The notes beneath the pieces were generated by a model. The model made no database searches, was not told the DNA's origin, and was given only the letters and a program-made list of their open reading frames with translations. Of a stretch of DNA of 64,000 nt, positions 18,414-26,802 are shown piece by piece; within the stretch, counting starts at the first letter, position 1, and every line of letters begins with the position of its first letter. Both the position numbers and the translations under genes were made by a program. Location of the stretch: the NCBI RefSeq assembly GCF_037622515.1, contig NZ_JBBJCN010000003.1:434001-498000 (forward strand), written 5' to 3'. This DNA comes from Paradesertivirga superstes (lineage in GTDB: Bacteria > Bacteroidota > Bacteroidia > Sphingobacteriales > Sphingobacteriaceae).

Positions 18414-19949
18414 CTACTGAACTACAGGAAAAGTAGCTCTGAATCTGGCTCCGTCCACCGTAATTCCGTCTATGCGAATAGTATTATTAGTAGAGGCTAC
18501 AACAGCAGCTTCAACCTCATCAACATTATTTACTGGTTTGCCGTTGATATGAGTGATGATTGTGCCCTTTGCAATTTCATATTGCTGTAACAGGCCACCT
18601 GGCCTTGCGCCTGCAACCATTACGCCCGAATTTGTTTTGTACCGTTGCTTTTGAGCAGGAGTTAATGCCGCAAAATTACCTCCTAAAGAAGACAGGATTT
18701 CATTTGCTTCAATGTTTGATTTATTGGATGCAATTTTAACGGAACTTTCTCCTTTAAGAGTAACTGAAGTATTTCGCTCATTTCCGTCTCTAATATAGCT
18801 TAACTGAACTTTATCGCCAGGCCTTAATCGGGCAACTCTTTCCTGCAAATCAGAGGAACTAATAATTCTATTTCCGTCAATCTTAGTAATAACATCACCT
18901 TTTTTCAGGCCTGCAACCTGAGCGCCACCTCCTTCGACAACTTCATTTACATACAGGCCATTGATTTGCGAAATGCCTAATTCTTTTGCTCTGAGGGCAT
19001 TCAACTCATTGAATGTAACCCCAATAAAACCTCTTTTAACAGCTCCAAACTTTATAAAGTCGTCCATTATTTTTTTGGCGAGATTTACCGGAATGGCAAA
19101 ACCATAACCTTCATAACTTCCGCTTTGTGAGGCGATTGCAGCGTTAATACCAATTAACTCTCCCTGCGTATTCACCAGAGCTCCCCCACTATTTCCGCGG
19201 TTAATCGCGGCATCGGTCTGAATAAAAGATTCAATCGCCGAATTTACTTTGGGCTCTTCAGCTTGCCGGCGGTTACGGAACTCGCGGGGATTATTACTCT
19301 CGCCTAAAATGCCTATGCTACGGCCTTTCGCACTCACAATACCTGCAGTTACTGTACTCTGAAGAGTGAAAGGATACCCTACAGCAAGAACCCACTCTCC
19401 AACCTGAACATTGTCTGAGTTTCCTAACTTTACTACGGGAAGATTTTTAGCTTCCACTTTTACCAATGCAAGATCTGTATTAGGGTCTGTTCCGATAACC
19501 TTAGCTTCGTAAGAACGATTATCAGTTAAAATAATCTCAATCTTACTTGCATTTTCAACAACATGGTTATTGGTGACAATATATCCGTCAGGAGTTACAA
19601 TCACCCCGGACCCCGAAGCTCGCTGCGGCACATTTTGACCGCCACCTCTGGGTGATCCAAAGAAATCTCTAAACATATCCTCCATAGGATCTCCCCCGCC
19701 ACGATTCTGACTGGAAGCATCATATGTTGTTTGAATATGTACAACAGCCGGAGTAACGACCCCTGCCGCCTGGACAAAATCCACATCACCGGCCGACGAA
19801 ACGTTCACCGGATTATTAGTAAAATATACCTTTTGTCTTTCTTCAAGACTTAAATTATCGGCGTATTTAGTTTCGATAAGCTTATAACCGCCGACTGCAA
19901 CTGCTCCTCCTATAAAAGCAGTTAAAAGTGTTACACCTATTTTATTCAT
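18414..19949 (-). CDS. htrA: HtrA/Do-family periplasmic serine endoprotease
   Basis: 511 residues from the ATG at 19949. That start is supported by a promoter at 19977-20008, which would place transcription start inside the longer reading frame that begins at 19979. An N-terminal membrane anchor or signal (about 5-24) is followed by the trypsin-like domain with the triad His129 (TNNHVVEN), Asp159 (NTDLALVK) and Ser254 (GNSGGALVN), then two PDZ domains (about 300-390 and 410-505; RGFIGV and GVMVAGARPGG). It degrades and refolds misfolded envelope proteins. It is monocistronic with its own terminator. Confidence 0.95.
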   Translation of the reverse strand: MNKIGVTLLTAFIGGAVAVGGYKLIETKYADNLSLEERQKVYFTNNPVNVSSAGDVDFVQAAGVVTPAVVHIQTTYDASSQNRGGGDPMEDMFRDFFGSPRGGGQNVPQRASGSGVIVTPDGYIVTNNHVVENASKIEIILTDNRSYEAKVIGTDPNTDLALVKVEAKNLPVVKLGNSDNVQVGEWVLAVGYPFTLQSTVTAGIVSAKGRSIGILGESNNPREFRNRRQAEEPKVNSAIESFIQTDAAINRGNSGGALVNTQGELIGINAAIASQSGSYEGYGFAIPVNLAKKIMDDFIKFGAVKRGFIGVTFNELNALRAKELGISQINGLYVNEVVEGGGAQVAGLKKGDVITKIDGNRIISSSDLQERVARLRPGDKVQLSYIRDGNERNTSVTLKGESSVKIASNKSNIEANEILSSLGGNFAALTPAQKQRYKTNSGVMVAGARPGGLLQQYEIAKGTIITHINGKPVNNVDEVEAAVVASTNNTIRIDGITVDGARFRATFPVVQ

Positions 19950-19976
19950 ATTTATTCCCTTATATATTCTTCTACT

Positions 19977-20008
19977 CAAAATTAATACCAGTTAAACGTT
20001 ATATGCAA
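19977..20008 (-). promoter_or_regulatory. Promoter of htrA
   Basis: On the minus strand TTG (20008-20006), 21 bases, then TAATTTTG (19984-19977), matching both Bacteroidota promoter elements. The predicted start of transcription near 19970 leaves a leader of about 20 bases before the ATG at 19949. Confidence 0.7.
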
Positions 20009-20135
20009 CGTCAGCATGCCTAAAAAACTGTTAAATATTTGTTAAATATTAATTCAAAAAATTTCAAAATCCAAATTCCCTGATTATGATCTTAACAGTA
20101 CAAATTTCTTTCCACAATTTTGTAATCTTGTAACA

Positions 20136-20921
20136 ATGAAACTACACTTTTTAAAATATCAGGGAGCCGGAAATGATTTTATCCTCGTTGATAATAGAAA
20201 ATTAGGATTTAACCACCACCAACCCGCTTTAATCGCGAAATTATGTGATAGAAGATTTGGCATCGGCGCTGATGGAATGATGTTTCTTGAGGAGAAAAAA
20301 GGCTTCGATTTTGAAATGATTTATTATAATGCTGACGGCAATCCAAGCAGTATGTGCGGAAATGGCGGAAGATGTATTGTTGCTTTTGCTAAAGATCTGA
20401 ATATTATTGACAACGAAACAAACTTTTTGGCAGTAGATGGACCTCATTATGCCAAAATTTCAGAATCTGCCGAATGGGTTAGCTTACAAATGATTGATGT
20501 TGAAGCAATTAAAAAGGACGAGGATGCTTACGTCCTAAATACCGGGTCACCACATTTTGTTAAATGTGTATCGAATTTATCTGATAAGGATGTTTATTCA
20601 GAAGGGAAATCAATACGATACAATGATACCTATCAGGCCGAAGGGATCAACATTAACTTTGTTGAAGACCAGGGAGACCACTATTTTGTCAGAACTTATG
20701 AACGCGGCGTAGAAGATGAAACCTATGCCTGCGGAACTGGCGTTACAGCTGTAGCGTTGGCAATGGCAAAACATAAAAACCAAACCGGGGATATTACCAC
20801 ACCTATAAAAGTTTTGGGAGGAGATTTGAACATTCGATTTAATTATGATGGGTCGAAATTCAGCAATATCTTTCTAGAGGGACCTGCTAAATTTGTTTTT
20901 GAAGGTGAGATAAAGATTTGA
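20136..20921 (+). CDS. dapF: Diaminopimelate epimerase
   Basis: 261 residues, normal length. Both catalytic cysteines are present, Cys74 in MCGNGGRC and Cys199 in YACGTGVTAV, with the conserved GAGNDFILVD near the start. The enzyme interconverts LL- and meso-diaminopimelate for lysine and peptidoglycan synthesis in the cytoplasm. It stands alone; a REP-like palindrome begins 15 bases after its stop and may act as its 3' end. Confidence 0.97.
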   Translation: MKLHFLKYQGAGNDFILVDNRKLGFNHHQPALIAKLCDRRFGIGADGMMFLEEKKGFDFEMIYYNADGNPSSMCGNGGRCIVAFAKDLNIIDNETNFLAVDGPHYAKISESAEWVSLQMIDVEAIKKDEDAYVLNTGSPHFVKCVSNLSDKDVYSEGKSIRYNDTYQAEGININFVEDQGDHYFVRTYERGVEDETYACGTGVTAVALAMAKHKNQTGDITTPIKVLGGDLNIRFNYDGSKFSNIFLEGPAKFVFEGEIKI

Positions 20922-20935
20922 CAGGGAAAGGTTGT

Positions 20936-20968
20936 AAGTGTCTGACACCTTGGAGGTGTCTGACACTT
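20936..20968. repeat. REP-like palindrome, left copy
   Basis: AAGTGTCTGACACCT, a TGG loop, then AGGTGTCTGACACTT, forming a nearly perfect hairpin. The core GTGTCTGACAC is itself a palindrome. A degenerate copy lies on the other side of the transposase remnant (21608-21640), as expected for REP sequences mobilised by the neighbouring Y1-type transposase. Confidence 0.8.
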
Positions 20969-20975
20969 ATAGCAA

Positions 20976-21562
20976 TCAAAAGATCATTTGCATCTTTTCA
21001 TTAGAAATAACCTTATAAGAGTCTTCATAAAAACGTTCATCATCAATTGGAATCAATTGTTTGGTTAATATCTTATTACAAAGCTTTCCATTTCTTATAT
21101 TCATGTAATCTTTGAAGGACGAAAAGCTTCACTCTTCCATTTTCTTTACCAACCCTGCCTTATATGCGTTTTGATGATTATAATGGAAAGCAATAATTAA
21201 TTGTTGTTCATCGCTAAATCAATTTCTTTAGCTTTGGTTTTTTGCTGAAAAAGGTTTCCACTAAATTTATTTTGTTTGTTTATTGCTTTGGTGTAAGAAC
21301 TTAAAAGCAAACGAATGTTTTCAGAAAATTGTTGAATTTCAATTCCATTTCGACTTATGGTTGAAACAGTATTGATATTTGCATGAAGTAAAATATGAAA
21401 ATGTGTAGGCATTAAACACCAACTCAGGATATCAGATATTGGATAGATATACCGCCTTACTTTTTCAAGAAAGAAAACATAATTATTTTCTGAAAAGAAG
21501 ATAGGTTGTTTATTATTTCCTCTATTATAAATATGGTAGCAATTACCCTTAGTTAGATGCAT
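20976..21562 (-). pseudogene. REP-associated Y1 (IS200-like) transposase, broken
   Basis: The N-terminal 121 residues run from 21562 and show the HUH motif in THFHILLH and the expected catalytic Tyr in SSYTKAINK. The frame then ends at 21197, but a shift by one base near 21213 restores a typical C-terminus (HYNHQNAYKAGLVKKMEE, then SFSSFKDYMNIRNGKLCNK) that continues to a stop at 20976. A second lesion is a TGA at 21129-21131 where the family has Trp. Two independent defects make this a decayed RAYT gene. It lies between two REP-like palindromes. Confidence 0.85.
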
Positions 21563-21607
21563 TTTTTAAAGGTAAAAGAAAAAGAATAACTTCAAAAGCA
21601 CATAAAA

Positions 21608-21640
21608 AAGTGTCTGACACCTTAGAAGTGGCTAACACTT
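21608..21640. repeat. REP-like palindrome, right copy (degenerate)
   Basis: AAGTGTCTGACACCT at 21608-21622 is identical to the left copy's first arm; the second arm, GAAGTGGCTAACACTT, has drifted. It flanks the upstream side of the transposase pseudogene. Confidence 0.75.
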
Positions 21641-21676
21641 AAACGACTTAAATGTATAATTTAACACCAAAAAAAT

Positions 21677-21684
21677 TACTTTTG
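21677..21684 (+). promoter_or_regulatory. -7 box of aspS
   Basis: TACTTTTG matches the TAnnTTTG consensus 20 bases before the aspS ATG. I see no clear -33 element at the right distance. Confidence 0.5.
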
Positions 21685-21703
21685 CATCCCTAACATAATT
21701 ATT

Positions 21704-23449
21704 ATGCATAGAACACATACCTGCGGTGAATTAACCATCAACGATTTAGGAAAAGAAGTAACCCTTGCAGGATGGGTGCAAAAATCACGCGATTTAGGTG
21801 GAATGACCTTTATTGATGTTCGCGACAGATATGGAATCACCCAACTCCTTATTAATATGGATGAGGATCCTACTTTAAGTGAACAGGCCCGCGAACTTTC
21901 ACGCGAGTATGTAATTAAAGTTACCGGAAAAGTAATTGAGCGAGCCAGCAAAAACCCTAAAATCCCTACGGGAGATATAGAAATAAAAGTTTCTTCTATT
22001 GAAATATTAAATGAAGCAAAGCTTCCTCCATTTTTGATTGAAGATGAAACCGATGGTGGCGAAGATTTAAGAATGAAATACCGTTACCTGGATCTGCGTC
22101 GTGCGCCGGTTAGAAATAATTTAATCCTTCGCCATAAAATGGCCCAGGAAATAAGAAAATATTTAGATGATCAGAACTTCCTAGAAGTTGAGACGCCCGT
22201 ACTTATAAAATCGACACCTGAGGGTGCCCGGGATTTTGTGGTTCCAAGCAGAATGAATCCCGGCGAGTTTTATGCACTTCCGCAATCGCCGCAAACATTT
22301 AAGCAGCTATTAATGGTTTCAGGTTTTGACCGTTACTTTCAAATAGTAAAATGCTTTCGCGATGAGGATTTACGAGCAGATCGTCAGCCAGAATTTACTC
22401 AAATAGACTGTGAAATGGCCTTTATTGAACAGGAGGACATTTTAAACCTCTTTGAGGGTTTAATCAATCACATGTTCAAAAAAGTGAAAGGCATTGATAT
22501 TGGCAGTGTTCCTCGTATGGATTATGCTGACGCAATGCGTTTGTACGGTTCAGACAAACCTGACACTCGTTTTGAGATGCAGTTTGTTGAAGTAAATGAC
22601 ATTGTAAAAGGCCTGGGCTTCCCTGTGTTTGATAATGCTGAGCTTGTTGTAGGTATTAATGCAAAAGGTTGTGCCGAATATACCCGCAAACAGTTGGATG
22701 AACTTACCGAATTCATTAAGCGCCCTCAAATCGGAGCTACCGGTCTTATTTATATGCGCCACAATGCAGATGGCAGCTTAAAATCATCTGTAGATAAATT
22801 CTATAACGAAGACGCTTTAAAGCAATGGTCAGCTGCTTTTAAAACCCAGCCCGGAGATTTGGTTTTGGTAATGGCGGGAACTACAGATAAAGTTCGTAAA
22901 CAATTAAATGAGCTTCGCCTTGAAATAGGCGACCGTTTAGGTCTCCGTGACAAGAATAAGTTTTCTCCGCTTTGGGTAGTTGATTTTCCATTATTAGAAT
23001 GGGACGAAGAGCATGCTCGTTATCATGCAATGCACCACCCCTTTACTTCACCCAAACCGGAAGACATTGCTTTGCTTGACACCAAACCGGGAGAAGTTAG
23101 AGCCAATGCTTACGATTTAGTGATCAACGGAACTGAAATTGGTGGTGGTTCTATTCGTATCCACGACAGAGGATTGCAAAGCTTAATGTTTAAGCACCTT
23201 GGATTCAGTCCTGAAGAAGCGCAAAAACAATTTGGTTTCTTAATGGAAGCTTTTGAATTCGGGGCACCTCCCCATGGCGGTATCGCCTTCGGATTCGACC
23301 GCCTGGTTTCAATCTTCGCGGGACTGGATTCTATCCGGGATGTGATTGCGTTCCCGAAAAACAATTCGGGTAAAGATGTGATGATAGATTCTCCGTCAAC
23401 GATTTCTGATGAACAGTTGAAAGAGTTAAGTATAAAGACTACTGTGTGA
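21704..23449 (+). CDS. aspS: Aspartyl-tRNA synthetase
   Basis: 581 residues, the normal bacterial length. An OB-fold anticodon-binding domain (1-110, [20 protein letters not shown]) precedes the class II catalytic core with motif 1 ([20 protein letters not shown]), motif 2 ([18 protein letters not shown]) and motif 3 ([11 protein letters not shown]), plus the bacterial insertion domain between. It charges tRNA-Asp in the cytoplasm. The gene is monocistronic, with a -7 box 20 bases upstream and a strong terminator after it. Confidence 0.98.
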   Translation: MHRTHTCGELTINDLGKEVTLAGWVQKSRDLGGMTFIDVRDRYGITQLLINMDEDPTLSEQARELSREYVIKVTGKVIERASKNPKIPTGDIEIKVSSIEILNEAKLPPFLIEDETDGGEDLRMKYRYLDLRRAPVRNNLILRHKMAQEIRKYLDDQNFLEVETPVLIKSTPEGARDFVVPSRMNPGEFYALPQSPQTFKQLLMVSGFDRYFQIVKCFRDEDLRADRQPEFTQIDCEMAFIEQEDILNLFEGLINHMFKKVKGIDIGSVPRMDYADAMRLYGSDKPDTRFEMQFVEVNDIVKGLGFPVFDNAELVVGINAKGCAEYTRKQLDELTEFIKRPQIGATGLIYMRHNADGSLKSSVDKFYNEDALKQWSAAFKTQPGDLVLVMAGTTDKVRKQLNELRLEIGDRLGLRDKNKFSPLWVVDFPLLEWDEEHARYHAMHHPFTSPKPEDIALLDTKPGEVRANAYDLVINGTEIGGGSIRIHDRGLQSLMFKHLGFSPEEAQKQFGFLMEAFEFGAPPHGGIAFGFDRLVSIFAGLDSIRDVIAFPKNNSGKDVMIDSPSTISDEQLKELSIKTTV

Positions 23450-23483
23450 ATGGAAACCGATGAATTATAGATTAAATTAATTG

Positions 23484-23508
23484 AACCTCCGCTTAGGAGG
23501 TTTTTTTT
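23484..23508 (+). terminator. Terminator of aspS
   Basis: AACCTCC-GCTTA-GGAGGTT (23484-23502) followed directly by a run of T. It lies 35 bases after the aspS stop. Confidence 0.9.
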
Positions 23509-23514
23509 ATGAAA

Positions 23515-23541
23515 CTTGAAGTCGCAAATTGCGACATCAAG
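23515..23541. repeat. Inverted repeat centred on GTCGCAAATTGCGAC
   Basis: Thirteen-base arms (CTTGAAGTCGCAA and TTGCGACATCAAG) around a single A, with one mismatch. It follows the aspS terminator and belongs to no gene. Confidence 0.7.
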
Positions 23542-23585
23542 ACGAGGATAGGTTTTATACCGGATGAGTAATAATGGATTCTTTT

Positions 23586-23628
23586 TCATCGGATGACTTC
23601 GACAGAAATGCAAAGAGTCATCCGATGA
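23586..23628. repeat. Perfect 13-bp inverted repeat next to the mscL stop
   Basis: TCATCGGATGACT (23586-23598) and AGTCATCCGATGA (23616-23628), spacer 17 bases, ending one base before the mscL stop codon. Neither side has a T run, so a standard terminator is unlikely; a REP-like element or mRNA-stabilising hairpin fits better. Confidence 0.75.
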
Positions 23629-23629
23629 A

Positions 23630-24043
23630 TTAATTCACCTTCTGATTTTTCAAAATATCTCTGATTTCACTTAGCAATACTTCTTCTTTTCCGGGAACAA
23701 CAGCAACTTCAACAACTTCTTCCTTCCTTTTTAAAGAGTTAAGAAATTTAATAATAAGAAATATACAGAAAGCTATTATGAGAAACTGAATAAGGGTATT
23801 TATGAAGTTTCCGTATTTAATAGAAACTTCGGCTACCTTATTCGCTGCATCTTCCGGCTTTAGAAGTATTTTCTTATCCGCGAAATCTATGCCCCCTAAA
23901 AAATAGCCCAATGGTGGCATAATAATATCGTCGACCAGAGAGGTTACGATTTTCCCAAAAGATGCACCAATGATCACACCAACGGCGAGATCGATAACAT
24001 TGCCGCGCATGGCAAATTCTCTGAATTCTTTAACTATACTCAT
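23630..24043 (-). CDS. mscL: Large-conductance mechanosensitive channel
   Basis: 137 residues. The first transmembrane helix carries [20 protein letters not shown] with the pore-lining Gly/Ala pattern and is followed by DDIIMPPLG; the second helix is near 80-101 ([20 protein letters not shown]). The cytoplasmic C-terminal helix contains Glu/Val-rich text and [13 protein letters not shown]. It opens on membrane stretch to release solutes during osmotic downshock. It is a single gene. Confidence 0.97.
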   Translation of the reverse strand: MSIVKEFREFAMRGNVIDLAVGVIIGASFGKIVTSLVDDIIMPPLGYFLGGIDFADKKILLKPEDAANKVAEVSIKYGNFINTLIQFLIIAFCIFLIIKFLNSLKRKEEVVEVAVVPGKEEVLLSEIRDILKNQKVN

Positions 24044-24113
24044 AAGGCTGATTTTAAACTAAATATATTACTTAATTTAAAGTTAAAACAAATGCGACAT
24101 ATAAAAGCAATTC

Positions 24114-24140
24114 GCAAAAAAAAACCTCCGTTTGGAGGTT
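24114..24140 (-). terminator. Terminator of the desaturase gene
   Basis: AACCTCC (24123-24129), GTTT, GGAGGTT (24134-24140); on the minus strand the stem is followed by nine T. It lies 6 bases past the desaturase stop and uses the same stem sequence as the aspS terminator. Confidence 0.9.
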
Positions 24141-24146
24141 CTTATA

Positions 24147-24878
24147 TTAAAATGATTTTCTGAGTCGGATAATTCCTATCCAATGCATAAATTTCATGAC
24201 CGGATAGACCGGATCGAATTCAAACCAGCGTTGCGCAAAGTTGGCGCTATTCGGATGCATATGATGATTATTCTGGAATAACTCACCCAGCATAAAAAAG
24301 TCGAAAGGTGTGGTATTTTTAGAATGGTCGCCGTTATCGAAATTTGAATAACCGTATTTATGGCCGCACCAGTTAACTAATGCGCCATGTAATGGTCCCA
24401 TTACAAAATGAATTGGGAGCAATAAGAACATCCACCAATGCTCAGCAAATTGTATGTAAAAGGCTATATAAAAAACCACAAAGCCAATTCGAGACACCAT
24501 TGAAGAAGCCATTAAATCAACTGTTCTCCATTCAGGATAATTCCCTTTGAAACGAGTTTCCGGCTCTTTATTAAACTTTACATATTCCTGAAAGATTACT
24601 TTTGTATGCCACATCATTTGAAACACATCTCTGAAAAAGTGTGGTGAGTGAGGATCTTTTTCTGTATCACTATAAGCATGATGCATACGGTGAAGTATTG
24701 CATAGGCTCTTGGATTAAGGAATGATGCTCCCTGAAAAACCCAGGTCATAATATAAAATGTGCGTTCCCAGAATTTACTGGTAGTAAACATTTTATGAGA
24801 TGCGTAGCGGTGAAGGAAAAATGTCTGAAAGAACAACGACAGGAACCAGTGGCAAAGAAAAAAGATAAGAATAATCAC
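24147..24878 (-). CDS. Acyl-CoA/acyl-lipid delta-9 desaturase-like protein
   Basis: 243 residues, rather short for the family. All three histidine boxes of membrane fatty-acid desaturases are visible: HRYASH (23-28), HRMHH (63-67) and NNHHMHP (203-209), with the extra HKYGY at about 173. Hydrophobic helices lie near 1-22, 40-60, 130-160. The enzyme would use iron and oxygen to add a cis double bond to a fatty acyl chain, controlling membrane fluidity. It stands alone and has its own terminator. The exact acyl substrate is unknown. Confidence 0.88.
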   Translation of the reverse strand: MIILIFFLCHWFLSLFFQTFFLHRYASHKMFTTSKFWERTFYIMTWVFQGASFLNPRAYAILHRMHHAYSDTEKDPHSPHFFRDVFQMMWHTKVIFQEYVKFNKEPETRFKGNYPEWRTVDLMASSMVSRIGFVVFYIAFYIQFAEHWWMFLLLPIHFVMGPLHGALVNWCGHKYGYSNFDNGDHSKNTTPFDFFMLGELFQNNHHMHPNSANFAQRWFEFDPVYPVMKFMHWIGIIRLRKSF

Positions 24879-25082
24879 AAATACTATTTATTAAAGGATA
24901 TGAATTATAAAAGGTTGCTATTGCAAGCTCGCTTATAAAACGCAAAAATATGAATATTGGTTTATTAAAAACTATTAATTGAAATTAATGACTTTAAAAG
25001 GTATATTCTTTGCCAATGCACACCTATCGGGAACGTGCCAAATGACAACGAGATTATGCAAATACTTTATAGTCCTGATTTG

Positions 25083-25090
25083 TATATTTG
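25083..25090 (+). promoter_or_regulatory. -7 box of the antitoxin gene
   Basis: TATATTTG is an exact TAnnTTTG match 18 bases upstream of the ATG at 25108. It supports that start over the in-frame ATG at 24979. Confidence 0.55.
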
Positions 25091-25107
25091 TTATTAAACC
25101 TATCAAT

Positions 25108-25329
25108 ATGATATCTCAACTTGAAAGGGAAGAACTTGCAAAAATTATATTAAGTACTGATAATGAAAATCTGATCAATCAGATTAAAGACTTACTGTTA
25201 CAAAGCCATTCGTGGGCTAACTTACCTACAAAAGTCCAAAATGATTTAAACACCTCAATAGAAGAACTGGAGGCAGGCTTAGGGATACCACATGAAGAGG
25301 TTATGAAGGATTACAAAAAATGGCTTTAG
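25108..25329 (+). CDS. Antitoxin of a RelE/ParE-type module
   Basis: 73 residues from the ATG at 25108. The longer frame from 24979 would add an unlikely 43-residue leader, while a -7 box lies just before this ATG. The C-terminal signature (SIEELEAGLGIPHEEVMKDYKKWL region) is the toxin-binding tail typical of Bacteroidota addiction-module antitoxins. The toxin start codon overlaps its stop, the usual coupling. The antitoxin frame is intact although the toxin is broken, so it may persist without a partner or protect against related toxins. Confidence 0.75.
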   Translation: MISQLEREELAKIILSTDNENLINQIKDLLLQSHSWANLPTKVQNDLNTSIEELEAGLGIPHEEVMKDYKKWL

Positions 25330-25615
25330 AAATTATATGGTCGCCTAGATCTAGAAAAAACTTCGCTTCAGTAATTACTTACCTCGAAAAAAATTGGACA
25401 GAGAGAGAAACAAAAAACTTTGTAAACAAGTGGCAAAAACACTTTCCCTCATAAGTGAGTCACCTTATTTGTACAAGCCCTTCTCGGGTAAAGAAACAAT
25501 CAGAGAAGCCGTAGTTACTAAACACAATTTATTAATATATCCAATAGAAAATAACAAAATTTAATTATTAACGATATTTGATACCAGACAACATCCGATT
25601 AAGAAGAATGTTTAA
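25320..25615 (+). pseudogene. RelE/ParE-family toxin, broken by frameshift and nonsense codon
   Basis: Translation starts well (MALEIIWSPRSRKNFASVI) but the frame ends after 44 residues at 25454. Shifting frame at about 25430 restores the family sequence (LSLISESPYLYKPFSGKE, then REAVVTKHNLLIYPIENNKI). A TAA at 25562-25564 interrupts again, and after it the reading continues as LLTIFDTRQHPIKKNV, the family's C-terminus. One lost base and one Glu-to-stop change explain both. The ribonuclease or gyrase-poison activity of the family should be lost. Confidence 0.82.
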
Positions 25616-25853
25616 TTGATTAATGCGCCCCTTCAGGCGGCGAAATGAGGATTTGAAACAGAAAGCGGGACTGCACATTCGACAGATAAGGCAGATGATT
25701 TAAAAGTCTCACCATGGAACTTACCCGAATTAGAGCATAATAAACGCTTTTATTAATAACATACATTATAATAGGTAGTCCGCCCAACTCGTCTCCTGCA
25801 GGAGAATGCGCTCAGGCCAGGACGCCAAGGCGCTGAGGTTTTTTCTTTTTTGT
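25616..25853. other. Intergenic stretch before the ribosomal protein operon
   Basis: With the rplM promoter and leader this is a 323-base gap. It holds a GC-richer patch (about 25796-25840) with CTCAGG/CCAAGG-type short inverted pieces ending in a T run at 25839-25851, which may be a weak terminator or a dispersed repeat fragment. No reading frame of note is seen. Confidence 0.4.
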
Positions 25854-25884
25854 TTTGCCATTCATTTAATTCCTTCTATCTTTG
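25854..25884 (+). promoter_or_regulatory. Promoter of rplM-rpsI-rpsB operon
   Basis: TTTG (25854-25857), 19 bases, then TATCTTTG (25877-25884): a full match to the Bacteroidota consensus. The expected transcript start near 25891 leaves a leader of about 48 bases to the GTG of rplM. Confidence 0.85.
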
Positions 25885-25938
25885 CAATCCCTTTTTGAGG
25901 GGTATAAAATATTTTTTAATTAATTTAATATCAAGCAA

Positions 25939-26382
25939 GTGAATACGTTAAGTTACAAAACTGTCTCTGCTAACAAACAGACCGTCGACAAACAATGGAT
26001 AGTTGTTGACGCTGAAGGCGAGATTTTGGGGCGCTTATCTTCTAAAATCGCTATGGTGATCAGAGGAAAGAACAAGCCATCGTACACCCCACACGTAGAC
26101 TGCGGAGATAACGTAATCGTTATCAATGCAGACAAGGTAAAACTGACCGGTAACAAAATGGGTGACAAAACCTATGTCCGTTACACAGGCTATCCAGGCG
26201 GTCAGCGTTTTATTTCTCCGAAAGAGTTATTGGCTAAACATCCTGAGCGTATAGTTGAAAAAGCTGTACGTGGTATGTTACCTAAGAATCGTTTGGGACG
26301 TGCGTTGTACAAAAACCTACATGTTTATGCAGGTGCTGAGCATCCTCATGCTGCACAAAGTCCAAAAGAAATCAAACTTTAA
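25939..26382 (+). CDS. rplM: 50S ribosomal protein L13
   Basis: 147 residues, starting with GTG. The family hallmarks are WIVVDAEGEILGRLSSKIA, YTPHVDCGDNVIVINADKVKLTG and RMLPKNRLGRALYKNLHVYAG-like text. L13 binds 23S rRNA early in large-subunit assembly. It leads the rplM-rpsI-rpsB-tsf group, an order conserved in Bacteroidota, and has a consensus promoter upstream. Confidence 0.98.
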   Translation: MNTLSYKTVSANKQTVDKQWIVVDAEGEILGRLSSKIAMVIRGKNKPSYTPHVDCGDNVIVINADKVKLTGNKMGDKTYVRYTGYPGGQRFISPKELLAKHPERIVEKAVRGMLPKNRLGRALYKNLHVYAGAEHPHAAQSPKEIKL

Positions 26383-26397
26383 TCAAAGAGAAACGAA

Positions 26398-26784
26398 ATG
26401 TCAACAACAAACACTTCAGGCAGAAGAAAAACAGCAGTTGCCCGTATCTATCTTAAAGATGGTAACGGCGGCATTACCGTGAACGGTAAAGATTACAAAG
26501 AGTACTTCCCTACCTTACCATTACAATTCATCGTTACCCAGTCTACAGAAGTTTCAGGTTCTACCGGAAAATTTGATGTTACTGTTAACGTTGCCGGTGG
26601 TGGTGTTAAAGGACAAGCGGAAGCGGTACGTTTAGCAATTGCTAAAGCTATTGTAGAACTGGATCCGGAAACTAAACCTTCTTTGAGAGCTAAAGGTATT
26701 ATGACTCGTGATAACCGTATGGTTGAGCGTAAAAAACCAGGTCGTAAGAAAGCCCGTAAGAAATTTCAATTTAGTAAACGTTAA
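26398..26784 (+). CDS. rpsI: 30S ribosomal protein S9
   Basis: 128 residues. The start SGRRKTAVARIYLKDGNGGITVNG and the highly basic end (KKPGRKKARKKFQFSKR) are characteristic; the C-terminal tail reaches the decoding region of the 30S subunit. It follows rplM by 15 bases, the universal L13-S9 pairing. Confidence 0.98.
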   Translation: MSTTNTSGRRKTAVARIYLKDGNGGITVNGKDYKEYFPTLPLQFIVTQSTEVSGSTGKFDVTVNVAGGGVKGQAEAVRLAIAKAIVELDPETKPSLRAKGIMTRDNRMVERKKPGRKKARKKFQFSKR

Positions 26785-26788
26785 TCTC

Positions 26789-26794
26789 AGGAGG
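26789..26794 (+). promoter_or_regulatory. Strong Shine-Dalgarno sequence before rpsB
   Basis: AGGAGG lies 8 bases upstream of the rpsB ATG. It stands out because most genes in this window, like Bacteroidota genes in general, have no such sequence. Confidence 0.7.
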
Positions 26795-26802
26795 ATCACA
26801 CA

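Noticed and set aside
24979..25107. N-terminal extension of the antitoxin frame
   Set aside because: The 43 extra residues look like a spurious signal-like leader and the -7 box at 25083-25090 would fall inside it.
25796..25851. GC-rich patch taken for a tRNA or small RNA
   Set aside because: No cloverleaf or conserved RNA features; only short inverted pieces and a T run.
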